Shown here piece by piece: positions 24,501-39,500 of a stretch of DNA of 64,000 nt. Location of the stretch: assembly GCA_018806985.1 (NCBI GenBank), contig JADANN010000447.1, positions 744,001 to 808,000 on the forward strand, in the 5' to 3' direction. Position 1 is the stretch's first letter; each line of letters opens with the position of its first letter. The notes under the pieces are model-generated. The model had not been told where the DNA came from and searched no databases. It worked only from the letters and a program-made list of their open reading frames with translations. Both the position numbers and the translations under genes were made by a program. This DNA is from Angiostrongylus vasorum. Its lineage: Eukaryota > Nematoda > Chromadorea > Rhabditida > Metastrongylidae.

Positions 24501-27500
24501 CCCACTCATTTCATTGCAAAGTACAAAGCAACCGCAACCGAATCGAGGTACAGCCCTTAACCACGTGTTAATCACATGCGTAGGTATGGATGTGCGAATT
24601 GTTTATTGAAGCCGATCCCAAATTGCCTTCTAAATGCCTCCCCACTCATTTCATTGCAAAGTACAAAGCAACCGCAACCGAATCGAGGTACAGCCCTTAA
24701 CCACGTGTTAATCACATGCGTGGGTATGACTGTGAATATGTAAATTAAGTCAAACAGTTCACCACCGACAAAGGTTCGAATGCATCCACATCTTAGGACA
24801 GATTCATTGTTGCTAGTGTTCTACGTTTTATCCCTCCTACACCTCAGAGCTCTCCATTTAGCCTCGCTTCCCACAGGGAATAAGAACGGCTTCCATCCAT
24901 GGCCAAAATTCGTGCAATCTTTTCAGCTTTCACCGCTGACTTATTATCTAGCCATATTATGCACTGACTATGGCAGAGCATATCATGTCCAAATGAATCT
25001 GTGTGGTAAATTACGCCCGTAATCAATACATTTTCCGAAAAACCACAACTCCCATCGACATTTTCTCAATTCGTCATGAAAAATGCTAAGCTATTGACTG
25101 TCCAAATTAACAGATGAAACAGATAATTCGTATCCGGTGAACTTTCTAATAAACTAGTTTCATACAAGCAAGCGTACAGAAACGTCTACGACTTTGCACG
25201 ATTTCGGATGAAGAAAAAAGTAGGAAAAAAATGTGTGCATGGTTGGTACCAATACTACTACTATTGAAATATGTCTTCAGGCCTACCGAATCCGTAAAAA
25301 ATCTACCTCCCCTGACGAACTACCACAAAGCCACTTAAACATTGCGCATGCACAGCCTTCTGCGTTGCGTAACGCGCACCTGGATGAACCACATGACGTT
25401 TGAGCACAAAGACCACTATGAACGATTTGATGCCAGAAGGACATCACAACACAGTTCCGGTCGTTCTCCTCTCTTATTGATGGCCGACGCATAGTGGGTC
25501 CATACCGCGCGGAAACGATACAGCCCACGCATCAACTGAGCGAAAACTCCGCGCCAAGCGGAAATCCAATCCATCAGAAGGGAAACGCTATCAAATCGTG
25601 GGCCTGTAAAAAAAAATGGAACGTCAGGAAAAACATTGAGACAATTGAGATTTCAAATGGATATGCTGGGAGAGTGCAAACTGCGTTTTGAACAAACTGT
25701 ATTAAAGGAATAATTAACGATATTTCAAAAATAAAATCAGATCAACCTCATGAAAAAATAAACCGGCGCATAAATCTTTGCACTTCACGTCAATAAAAGG
25801 CTGCGTACATTCATTTTAATATTGTTCATTAATATTAATTATTGGTTGTGAACGAATAATGGATGTATTCTCATGGAAACAAATAGTCATGTGGTACAAA
25901 GCCGTACCGCTTCCCGCCAAGATCTGTGACGCCGGCAGAACAACAGATGCACACTTCGTTGGTCTCGAATTAACACCTACACTTTGAAGAAACGATCGTA
26001 TTTGTATGTCACAACCATTTAACTTAAGCACATTCATTATGGAACCATGAAACGATAAAAAGTGAAGTGATAGAGGAAAGGAGCACCTAAAACCGTATCA
26101 TCAGAGTGTTAAACCGTATCATCAGAGTGTTAAACCGTATCATCAGAGTGTTACTGTTATCATTTTGAAAGTAGAACTTCGACCGCTAAATAAATAGTGA
26201 AGAAAAAAAAACAGCTAGGGTAATTAAAACTAATCTGGTTTCTGAAATCCGAAATAAATACATTCACTTTTGTCTCCTTATCTCTTCTTCAACAGATGAG
26301 AATTGGTGAGGCAAAAATATAACAGAACCATAAGTACCAGTTATAAGCCACGTATGTTACTGCCACTTTTCTAGTGTTGATGAAAAACTGCAGCTTTGGA
26401 ATTGTCACTTGGAACAGAACAAAGTACAGCAAACGCATTTATACTTCTTAGCAACAATTTAATGGCGCCAACTGTCGATGATGAGTTATGACTCGTTAAC
26501 GGTGACTACACTGACTGCGCTATCATTTCTTGATTTCGCCAAATTTGCCAAAAATCATGTCATGACTAGGAGTTCGTCAAATTATCAGCAGATGGAAAGC
26601 GTTTATTCTCCTGATGAAAAAAAAACAGGCAAAAGAATATACATTGCCTCATATTCTCGCCGCAGAAATCAACTACACTAGCGACAGCCGCCGAATAAAA
26701 CTGGCCTTTAAAATATGTTGCAAACTACTCACCGATGAGTGACGTTGCTGAGCACATAGTACTACGAATACCATAACGAATAGACTTGCAGTTACTCGAA
26801 GTGACCAACTACTACACTATCCATTATTCGAGGGTCCATCAATTATTAAACCCCGCCCATGTATCGAGCTATTATGCTTTCGCCTGTGGTGTCCACCAAA
26901 TCGTCGAGTGATTTCCTCAGGCACAACAATAAGGTGTTGCTTGGCAGCTTGATATCAGCGTGTAGACATTTAGCTAGCCAGGCAGGCCTATAGCGAACCA
27001 CATGGTCCACCAATGTTGATGAGAAAACGAAAAACACCCTAAGATACTCGGCACAATATGTCATACACAATCCCACCTTAACATGTTGAATCCAAAACAA
27101 AAGCCATGTGATTAAATCTAGTCCTCTACTATGTATTCGCATAGTACAGCGAGGTACTTCCACTTTCAACTACTGGACCTATTATGCCTACCAACGGCTC
27201 AGCGCCTCATCGTGGCTGGTAGGCGTTCCTGTGTCTCGGCCTGCGATGTAAAGCGGGGGATTCATGCCAGCAGTAAGGCTTCTCAAGCTGAGAACGAGTC
27301 CGGCGTTTCCATCAGGAAGTCCAGCTAAGAGTAAACCATTATTAGGGATCTAGCACTGTATAGGTACCAGACTAGTCCCATGATAGCAAATCTCTCACTG
27401 CTCCACAAGGAGAAGCGAATTCCTGTGGTGGTGACGACCTGGGGCACACTTAGGCTAGCCTAACCTCGGGACTTTAGGGAACCACAACGACTAAACCTGC

Positions 27501-30500
27501 AAAACTCTGAGAAAATGGGAATTATGCTGGGGCCCGCACAACTGGTGAGGACGGGCCACCCAAGTACCCAAGCAGGTAAAAAATCTCAACCTATGAAGCC
27601 ATAAATCTTGTAGCGCGTCAGACATGTTCATCAATAATGAGTGCAAATAGTAACAAAATACTCGATGTTTTTTTAAAGTGCGTAAGGAATATGGGTTCTC
27701 ATGCAATACTAAGAAGTAGCAATAAAAAACTTAACATAAACTTCTTATCCATTGCCTACTATCCTTTCATGGAAGGGTATTATGTGAAGTACAACACGAT
27801 GCTGAGATATTTGCAGAACTCAGATCTCAAGCCAGATTCAAACCAGGGATTACACCTTTTGCGGGTTCACGTGGTACCAGCTGCACCACTGAGGCTCTTG
27901 CTTTGTCTCTTTTTCCAGCCATTTTTTTTAACCGTATGCCTGGCGTAGGAGTTTTGCAAATATTTCAGCATCATTGTGGTTGTAATTTACATAATACCCT
28001 GCCATAACAGAATAATAGGTAGGAGATAAAAAGTTACAGAACGTGATCACGACTGCAGCCTAAATTTTACTGGCTTCAATGGCGATTTGTGCTCCCCAGA
28101 TCATTCCTGTTGACAGGTGATTGCTGATATCACCGTTTGCGTAGGAAACTGGCTAAGAGGAAGACAAAGCAAAGGCTTCAATGGCGTAGTGGGTAACACA
28201 TGAGCCCCGGAAAAGGAAGTCGCAGGTTCGGATCTGGCCTGTGGTCTTAGTTCTGCAAAAATACAGTAGTCTACAGCAGTCATTTGGACGGTTTTCAGAA
28301 CAGTGCCCAATCGGCAGCTTATGCAACACAAACTGCGTTCAACAATATCTGTGAAAAGTTATTCTCTACAGTTAATAATCTGTAACCAAAATTTTTTTTT
28401 AAAGACGAATTCATCAATGAACATCGTGCGCAAGGAGGATTAGGCGTACACTCAAGAGACTGCACATAAAATTAACCATAGTCAAGTACGCTCCAGATGG
28501 ACGGAAAAATCATCAGAAAGTGAATTTGCGAGTATTCGACTGTTACACCAACACATTTAGATGGCTTATGCAGTGGTGCGGTAGAATTACCTCCCAGATT
28601 TTACATTTTTTAAAGTCTAGTAACTTGAAACACACTTGACCCTTGGTACGAAAGCGAAAAATCTCGATGGTGTAAATAAAAGGGTAAAGCTTTCGCCGCT
28701 GATTAATCCCTTAGGGATGCGCCATGCATTCGACTTCACTAAGCATCGTTTGGAGGTGACTGAACTGTCCTTTACAATGACTGGCGGTGGCCTACCGATG
28801 TATCGAGCCAGTGCTGCTATCCTCCCAGAGAAGTCTGGTACCAATTTGCCGACTCCGAAGCAATGGAAGGCTTGGTGGGCCATAGGGGCGGGGATCGATT
28901 CCACGTGTGTGTTGCAGGGCGCTTCCCACCACTGCGCCATACGCGCCCTTCTCCATAGAGCAATGTGTTCAAATATAAGAAAAAGAAAGCAGTTAGTTGA
29001 CGGCATTTTTTGAAAGTTCTCGTGTCAATTACTTCGTCTGACAGTCACTACCAACAACAACCGTCCTGTATAAAAAGAGCGCTGCCAGGTGAGGTTGCCT
29101 TATTCCGCGATGCTCTAATGAAGAAGATCCGAATCGATACGACGACAAGGACGGAAAATCGGGAATAAGAACGACCGTGGACCATTGAGTCGGATCATCA
29201 GCTCTGAAGAAGACGAGGATCTCAAAACGTTAGCCGAATAAATGTTTGGTAAGAACCTTGTGTTAACTTATGAAATAACCTACACATCATGATCATTCAT
29301 ACGGAGGTTAAATGAAAGTCGATTTACAATAGTAAACGTCCCTCACACAAACGGCATGTCTGCTCAATCATATAAACACTTTTTTGCTAACAACGAATAC
29401 CTACAACAAATATATAAGAATATCGTTTAAATTCGGATCAAGTAGTACATGAAGACGTATACGTAGGGGAGTTCTGGAACACTATGAATTTTGACGTTCA
29501 ATGCCTTTAATCGTTCATAAGATATCGTTTGAATTCGTAAAACCATGTTATCGCCCTCCTTCACAAACGTAACAAACAGAGAATTTCGTTGTGCACTACA
29601 TGGCCATCTCTAGTAAAACGTTTTTAATACTGCCAGCTATTGTCCTCGTGTTAAAATCTTCCAACGAAAAACCTTAGGAACAACCTATCAAACTTTAGCA
29701 CTATTTCAAAATAAAAAACAAACTTCCCTCATAAAAATGTGTATAATGATAGAGTGTTAGAGCGCTATAGCGCTATTTCTTCCAGAGATTTCTAAAATCC
29801 TCAATCACTTTTCAACACTACGACCACATTCAGTTTATCGAAAAACTATAGACGGTTGTTAAAAAAAAATACAAGCCGTCACGAATTTGTTAAACAAGCT
29901 TCTACGACTAGCAAATAGTTAAGGGGAAAACCTTGCAATCCGGAAGTGTTAGGTAAAAAGATAAGAATACGTAGAAAAGGAAAAATGTCGCTAAGATACA
30001 ACTGCATAAGTTACCTAACCGGACAAACTCCTTGATTTATATGATCGAATTTCAATACCTTTCGCGGTTTCAAAAGTCGGTTTTTCGTATTTCTTCGACA
30101 TCCTACCAGTGGTGTAGTGTCGCTCTCGAAATATTCCATGTATATCATAACTACAACTGAAATTAGTCACCAACTTAATACATAACTGGTGAAATCTTCG
30201 TCGTTAAAACAACAAGGAGGATATCAAATAAATATACAATAGAAGAATTATTAAAAACCTCAACTTTAAAGATACGCGGAGTAGAAGCACGGAAAGAGAG
30301 TAAATCGAATTCGAGCTTTAACAGAAACAGATTCGAAAAGTTCAGAAATCGTATTACTGCTTTACTGAGCACGACGAGGATCATAAAGTAGATTGCTCGA
30401 ACATGTCAATGTTTTAATCAAGAAGTGGACGTAAGAATAAAGGAACAAATTTAGGAGCAGCAGAGTAGCTTCGAGGATAATTTCCATATGAAAATATAAA

Positions 30501-33500
30501 GTAATACAAACTACGCTACAGAGGAAAACCGCACAGTGTTTCGTAATTTTAGCTCATCAATAAAAAGTTGCTAGAAGACTATTTCTATCGGTTCGCAGCT
30601 CCACATAAATATGAATTCCACCATAAAAAGCATAAACATGCCGTATAATTTCAAAAGAAACCCAACTTTAGTAGGGGGATAAAAGGATTAAGGATAAAGC
30701 TCTCGGCATTGATAAAACCCTGAGGGATACGCCATGCATTCAACTTCATTAAGCATCGTTTGGAGGTGATTGAATGCATATCTGGCTTTTACAATGACTC
30801 GCAGTGGACTACCGATGTATCGAGCCAGTTCTGCTATCCTCCCAGACAAGTCTGGTACCAATTTGCCGATCCCGGAGGAATGGAAGGCATGGTGGGCCAT
30901 GGGCGCAGGGATCGATTCCACGTGTGTGTTGCAGGGCACCTCCGACCACTGCGCCACTAGGGCCCTAAGTAGGGGATATAGTGAATTTTTTCGCCGAGAC
31001 CGAATTCTCACTGTTACACAAATGGTTTGCACTTAGCAAAGTTTAAAACTGGAAGAAGCATAGTACATTTTGGAATGATTTTTTCATAAAATGAACAATT
31101 GAAAGAAGATAATCGCTTGAAAGCGCAGGATAACGGAGAAGGATAAACTACACAGTCAAGAAAGGGAGTAGTGTCTTGGAAGAACGCACGTATTTTAAAG
31201 AATAAATTTACCAGCAAAACTTGTACATGAAAATAAAACTGAGATACGGACTTTTTATTATGGAGTCATATAGGAAATTACATTAAAAACATGGAAAAGT
31301 TTCTCCTGACAAGAACGAGGCAAACCATGCTGCCATTCAGTAGTAAAGACAGTGTTCTCAAAGTGTTCAAAGAACATAAAAAACTTCAACAACACGGAAG
31401 CATTCTAGTAGGAATGATGCGGTTTATCATCTAATGGACTGCAAACCCATTCTCAAAATTACTTAACATTTTCGAGCCCATTTGTCGATGGAATTGTAAC
31501 TAATAACATAAAAGCCATTATAAAACGTCTCGTTCAGAAGCAAACAACCAATGTTTTTCATTCCATTGAATGTCACCCACATATGCTTAGATAATAGGAA
31601 AATGTTTTTTCTATGGCCAGATTTCTCTTCTGCTGAGCATAAAACTACATTTATCACTCATTCGTAGAACGTGACATGTGCACTCTAATTGAACGGAAAA
31701 TTATTATATCTTCAGAAAAACTAATAAATGCCATTAAACAAACAGAAATGGGTCCAATTCGGTAATTATCGCTAGTTAAGTGCCGAATAATCAGCGCCTG
31801 TAGCGCACGGGTGAGAGGTGGACCGTAATATGCATGTAGTATTTGGTTTGATCCCGCGTGCTTAACTAACAAGGCTCCATTCGGTCTGAGGTCCGCAAAT
31901 TGGTAACAGTGCTGCATGGGAGGATAGCAACTCTGGTTTGATATATGGATATACCGACGCAAGTCAATATACAAATATGCGTCCAGTCACTTCTAGGATG
32001 TTTAATGAAATCCAGTGCACGGCGTATATGTAGGGGATTGATCAACATCGACCGCATTATCCTCTAGCTGATCGTTAGGTGATGTGTACTGTAGAGGTGC
32101 TAAAAGAAAATGTTTCAGCGGTGAATTAACAAGCGCCATTAAGCGACGCATACCGAAGGCAGAGCATGGGAAGAGGAGGCGGTAAGCTAAAAAGCGACAT
32201 TATGACTCTCAATGCTTTCGTATTCTTGGGAAAAAGCCTATTAAGCAGATATTTCAAAGCATTACGAATTTCGTTATCCACTAGTGCCACAGACTATATA
32301 ACACTTCGAAATCCACTACGATCAAAAAATATAACCCTGTTTAAGAAGTATGTAAGTATGTAGTAAGTATGTAGTAAACATTGTTTTTGAGATTTGGTAA
32401 CAAAAGAGAAATTACAGAATAACTGAGAATGAGTGGAATAAAACCATTACCTTCTTACGTCCCCCCTAACAAAGGGAGCAGCATGAACTTACATTAACGA
32501 TATATTTTGAACAAACCCATGTCATTAATCAGATGAATTTTATGAAAAAATAAAACGACAAAGAGGGTAAGAGTTCCATTAATGCTGCATCTCAATATTG
32601 TTGCAGAAAAACAAAAACTTTAAAGTCTAGGGGGGAATTCCGGAATTTTTTAGTCTTCAGGAAGAGGTCTATATTTTAGGGAATTCATCACAGTACCCTA
32701 TTCCAAGTCATTCTGGTAGTTTCGATAGCTTATCCATACCCAGCCGTTCCTAAGCTTCAACTTTCTACCAGTTTCATCTCCATTTCCGCTTAGATTTCAA
32801 CAATGCACCATTACACATTCCATTATACGTGCGATTTCCGACTTCTGAGGCGAACGTTGTTCATTTCGCAAATTCGTAGAGAAAGTTGGTTTCTGACGAG
32901 TTAATTAGATGGCGCAATGACATGAAGCACATCAATGCGGTCAATTACTGGCGTGTGTACTGCCGTAAACAGTCACTACTCTTAGTCCTCTGTAGTTTTC
33001 TATAGAATGAAAGGTAGCAGATGCGCAATTCACTTCGTTCTTTACGCAACAGCATAGTTCCAATTACTATTCACAAAACAGTCGAGTTAAATTAGCGTTT
33101 TAAAAGGAAAAGAATCCCATGCTTCTGAATCATATTAGAGCTTCAATAACGCCATCTTAGTTAGTAAAGAACAGCATGAGTAATGCCATAAAACGCACAA
33201 CACTAATTAACATACGAATCAATCTTCTAATTGAGATTTAGAGCAGCTCGTAACACCAAATTTATATCTAATCATCTAAACCTGTGAAGCGATCATGATG
33301 AATTTCCTTCAGTATATGCAAAAACTAAAAAATAAGAACATCCAAAGACCCCACACCACTATCTCGGCGGAAACCATCAGCAGTTCCCATACGATTTTAC
33401 AACAACCACCTTCATCCATCACGAAGGCGAACGAGGCGCCACTTCTGCACGCACTACTACCAGTTTGATTAGCAGCAAACTCATCTCGGAGAGGGATGAA

Positions 33501-36500
33501 ATTTAAAGCTGCCCATCGGCTTCCTAACCTTTTAGAGAAACCAAAGATAAATTCGAATACGGTTGCGCATTTCAAGATGAAAGTGACCGGCGACGAAAAT
33601 CTCTATGTGTTTTTCAAAAAAGTTTTCATTTGTAAATACAATATCTCAAGAAAATGCGGGACAAAATGGAAATTCTATATACCCGTCACGTTTTCACATG
33701 AAACTTTAGACTCTGGTAATATGGAAACGCAAACAACTTGCGTAATATATCCCTGTTTTCTTCCCTAAAAGTTATTTCAAGGTCGTTATAACCTACAATA
33801 TATCAAATCCCTTACATTTTCATAGCAATTTTATAATAACCGCTTATTTTCGTGCATTACTGATTGATGACGTGTAATAAAGTGTTACTTAACATCAATA
33901 CAGGAAGCTTACATTTTCTTTTTTCTTCTGAGTTTTTAAGCATCAGAATATATTTAAAAAATCGTCTATGGTTTTACCTACTCGACTACTATACCTCATT
34001 AACCCGTAGGGGCTCTCTTCCAAAAATATCTCCACAAGACGCTTCCAAATAACATTAAAAAAGCAATGGTGAACTTGGGGTTGAACCAGTTAACACTAAG
34101 TTGATGAATTCACACAATAGCGTTGAATAAAGCCAGGTATCGGAAACAAGTCACCCATTGGCATACCGTATCAGATGAAACAGAATTGCTAAAGGTAATC
34201 TGGATGTTTAATGGGGGCGACCTAGGAGATCTAAAAGGCCTAAGCCGCCCTCTTTGGGTGTTCCCATTGACACCTTCACAATGCGCAACCACGCGAAAAT
34301 CATTCGTTTCCCTCTCAAAAAATTACCCGTTCAAAGTAAAATTAAAGGATATTTGTTTACGCGTCGTCAGCTGCGAAACCGGCACTACAAAGCACACTCT
34401 TGACAATAGGAGAACATTTGTAGCATAAAACAACCACAACTGATTATAAACAGGAATACGAGTAAAGAAAATAAAGGCATGAAATGCCGCAATGCAACCG
34501 AATTGTTCCACTTGTAAATGAACATAGAGAACTGGTCAACCAAGCACATGAGAAACAAAGAAAATCCTGCTCGACTTGACCTAAAATAGCCAACTGTAAG
34601 AGAAGCTGCTAGAGGAAGTGTGGAAAAGGCGAAATCAGCTATGTAGTTTGAAAAAAATCCTACAGTACATTATAAGCTCTTCACTGAGAGAACGGAGTCA
34701 TAACACTTTTAAACACAACAGTAAAACTGAAGTTAAGCAGCCAAAGGAGCAGTGATAAAAAAGAAATGGAACAGTCGCAAAAAATCAATATATATGAAAT
34801 TCTACGACAAAGAGAACTAAGTGATGATGAAATTTTACTTATGTGAAGTGTAGTGATACCTAAGGCATCAACAAAAAATTGTTGGTGATCTAAAGTTCTA
34901 TGGAACACAACAGAACACTATCCAAAAGTGCTAGACTGATTCAGTAAAAGCGCTTTTATCTATATAACAATAGACAAACTATGGACCATACAATGTAGTT
35001 ATTCAAATGAGAACATTTTCTGCTTAGTGCTACTGATCCCAACAAAGAGTTAACGGTTGAAGATGGAAGTAAAGAAAAGAGTCATTTAGCAATGATCACT
35101 ATTTCTGTCCTTTCTTAGTTAATGCGATATTTTCTACTACAAGATCATGAATTCATCTTAAACAACAGAGCCGTAAATAATCTCAGTATGAATTCAAATT
35201 ATATTCGAAGACGAAAACCTTAGTGGAACATATCAAACGAAAATAGCTTGGTTGAAGAAAACAAATTTGATTCGTGTCACATGATACAGATAGTCGAGAC
35301 TAATAGTAACTGTAGCACTGGGATATGGTTAGATCTCCTCGAACATGCTTAAACCTTATAATAAAGTTTACACTTCAGAAGGATTCTTAGATAGCTCAAT
35401 ACGTTGACTCTTGTAAGAGGTCAGTTCAGAATTACCGGTGGATGTTTCACTTGAAATTTGAAAAGCTGCTTTGAATAGCATTTCGATGGTGGTACATTTC
35501 CTCAGTAAGTAGATGTTTGTCGAGTTAGGTGGGAGAGTGGTAGACGGCGAGACATCTAGTAAGTACGCTGGATAATACAGATTTTCGTAACTAATTAGTT
35601 CACCTCCCGTACCAGAACTTGTTAGCAATCCTGTTTGAGAAGCGTTTAGGATTAATAGCCCAGTTCAAAGAAAGCGCTGAACTTCGATAGTTGTCACAAT
35701 AGATTCACTTCCGCTTCCTACAACACGTCACAATGCGACCGAGAAACTGGCGATGACCTCTTTTGGCTTTGCTCACTTAAGTTTCCTCAAGTTTTCAATA
35801 GCGGACTAATCAATATTTTCTTAGATTGTTCAACTGAGATCAGACTGTTATAAAAATGTATTATGAACTAATATTCAACGGCCATATTCGCGTCTCTCTA
35901 CAAAAAGTCGAGTTTTACAGGATCGACATGGATTTCTGCCTTCAGATGGCCGTTGTCAACTGGAAGTAGGGGCTTGAGACCTAAGATAAACGACCAGACA
36001 CTTCAGACCATTAAGAGTCTCAAAGCCCTTGGTACCATCTGTGGCATCAGTCGAATAACTACGTACTGAGAAAAATGAAGGTGCACTTCAATGATATGAA
36101 TAACCAAAGGATAACACGAGATAATGGAGCATGCCCAATTTTCATGATTGCGTCAATTTTCTTAAGTAAGTCAATTACCGCACAAAGTCAGACGTCTCCG
36201 AAAAAAAAACGGACCAAAAAGTGGCATAGAATGAATGGGTTCTTAATTATTGCACTCAAGCAGACATCAAGCTTAAGTCGGATTTCCCTACTTTCGACGA
36301 AATTTAGCGGATACAGCCAGCACAGCTGATTCAGCAATGAGCACTTCTGTGAGTTCGCTTTCGTTCTCAGCAAGTAATCACGTGAAGGCGTAGCATCTAA
36401 CACTTACTGTTTACGTCATAAGCACTGATTAACAAAACAGGCTTAATAAAGAGGAGCCGAAGATGTTATGCGGGGCAAACTGACATTTTTCTTGTATGTA

Positions 36501-39500
36501 ATTGAAAACACCTTAAAAGAGAACTTCACAATTACTACTTGCCTTGCTTATTAGATGTAGAAAAAAAACTTTTTTTTCACAAACTTTGAATAAGTAATAT
36601 GACTGATAATAGATTACAGATGAATTAAAAACCACGTAGTTAAACGACTGCAACAAGGCTTCTTAGATGCATAGGAAGAGGAGAGATATTTAAGCTCACC
36701 AAGCCGAATTTGCTAACACAGAGACAGTAATAAGACAACAGCCTTAGGAAAGATATAAATAAGGATCAATAAAAACTACGGCACCTAGTTTTCTAGTAAG
36801 GCCATCCTACACTTTTCGTTCCAAACAACACTTTACTCTTGCAACAGAATAACAGCTATTAACTATAGTCAAAGGGGCGCCTATGGCCCAGTGGTCGGAG
36901 ACTCCCCGCAACACACACGTGGAATCGATCCTTGCGCCCATGGCCCACCAAACCCTCTATCCCTCCAGGGTCTGCAAATTGGTGTCATACTTGTCTGGGA
37001 GGATAGCAGCACTGGCTCCATACATCGATAGGCCACCGCGAGTCATTGTAAAGGCCAGATATGCATCCAATCACCTCCCAAAAAGATGTTTATGAAGTCG
37101 CAAACCGCAACCATCTCCGAACAACATGAAGTTCAACAGGAAAGAAATTAGATCAAAAAGTTTTCGGAATATGTAAAAAACTTTGGCTGGATTTAGGTTC
37201 CTTTCCCACTAGTTATTCAAATGACGGTTGCTCACAATAAGTTAATTCCAGTGGAAAGCTATCTTTCACGAGATTTGAAAAAGATTCAATAGAGCAGCAC
37301 AAAGTTGTTAAAAAAGATGTTCATTTCCGAAGGTTTTCGTCCAGAAACGTTTATGATAACTCCAAATGACAAATTCACATCACACGACATTAAATTTGAA
37401 CAGCACTTAATGTAAATGATTCTAATACCAATAATATCCATCAAGAATCATTCGGCTTTTGAGATCCACCTAAGACACCTTAAAACAAGACGTTTGATAA
37501 AGTTGTAGGATGTGGGAGTCCACCGTACACAATACACGGTCGCCCATACAAAGTCTAACGCTGCCACATCAATCAGACTGTGAAGGCTATGGGAAACATA
37601 TTTGAACTCGAACGGAAGGCGCTATCAGGGGTCAACAATAAAACATAATACCACATCTACCGTACTCATAGTATACTATACCATATATAATCTAAGTTAT
37701 ATAAAAATAATCGTGATTATTTTCTTAATTCCTCTCTATATCTCTAGTTCCGTTTTAACATTTTAAAAAAAATTCGTTTTCCTTTATTTTGCTATTATTC
37801 CTATACAGTCAATTCACTACAGTCAAACTTCTACACTCTTTCTATTGCTTCCCTAAGGGTATTCGAATTAACAGTTCACTGGGTCTTGTTTCTTACCGTA
37901 ACTTATTCTAAATACTTATATTATCCAATTACAGACACAAATTTTCGAAAGTACAGTAGGACGAAGAAAGCACACTCTCACAATCTATCGAATTTTTACA
38001 AAGAAAAAACTAAGGTCACCATCAAAACCATTTCAAAAAGTACTCGGTACATACACTGTTTGTTGAGAAACTGTCTCAAAGTTTTCTTTTGGATAGATTA
38101 CATTACTCTCATATGCCTCCACAAACCTACTCATATAAAAGTCCGCAGAAAAAAATGTGGGAATCCAAATCAATGCAAACAGTATTCACCGCAATGCAGC
38201 AAAGATCATTGCAATTTTTCTTTCACCTTGGAAGAAAACGTTAAGACTTCTACACCAGCGTAAACATCGCATTTCCTAGAATGCGAGTACTATAAAATCA
38301 TCTATCCAAAAGAAAAGATCCAACTGTTCAAATAATAGTAACTACGGCTGTGATTGGAGCGCATGTGGCGCAGTGGTCGGAGGCGTCCTGCAACACACAC
38401 GTGGAATCGATCCCGTGCCCATGGCTCACTAAGCCCTCCATCCATCGGCGATCGGCAAATTGGTAACAGACTTGTCTGGGAGGATAGCAGCACTGGCGAT
38501 ACATCGGTAGGCCACCACGAATCATTGTAAAGGCCAAGTATGCATCCAATCACCTCCAACGATACTTAACGAAGTCGAATGCATGACGCATCCCTCAGTG
38601 ATTGATCAACGCCGGGAGCTTTGTCGTTGTTTTATGGCTGTGATTATCCCAATAAGCACAAGATACTGATTCTTTGATGCTCTGATTCATTCCTGCTTTA
38701 TCAGCCCTCCTTTTTAATTACTTTACATCCCAGTTTCCACTGAGTGCCCCAGAGAACTTATGAAATTAGTAAATTCTGTGAACATCTCGACTACAGTTTC
38801 GCAGCAATCGCCACACATCATTGTAGACAACTAGCACTACTTAAACAGGTTTAGGTGAACACTGCTGGACACGTACTAACATGGGCTTAAACAACATCTA
38901 AACTTTGTGAGAAAGAGCATTAGAACTCGCTTTCAAATCTGCCGATGAGGACATCGTTTATAAATCAAAGTGCAGTTCTGGAATAAAAGCCCTTCTGTTT
39001 GCAATCGATTTCAACTCAAGAGTTAGTAACGAAGTCTATGCGTTTTTTTAACAAGTAGCTCTAAATATCCTAGATGTGAAGTTCTCAATGAATAAATAAT
39101 CTTAGGTGTTTTAAAGTTATTACTGCAGTCTACCTTTCAGTGGATTTGGATATAAAGAAGGAAATTACAAAACAGGTTCGATGGTTTACCATGTCATCGT
39201 ACTTCGGAATGCTTCTGGGTTTCAAACTTCGAAGGATATTGGGAACCATATTCTCGAACAGCCAAGATAAGTTTTATATTTCTATCAGAAACACAGGTAA
39301 TTAGATTAAATCTGCTACTAAACTGGCTTCCAGTTAACCTCAGCGTGCATAATCGATATAGTTTTTCTAATTGTTCAACTCACACGAGTTTGTCACATAA
39401 GCTTTATTCAGCTAACGTCTCGACGTATTCGTCTTCTTCAGTGCCGATGAGTCGAGTTGGTGCCGCACAGTCGCTTGTTCTTACACTGTGGTTTTTCGTT

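Noticed and set aside
24311..24730. CRISPR-like array
   Set aside because: The repeats are 140 bp, contiguous and without spacers, in a eukaryotic intron.
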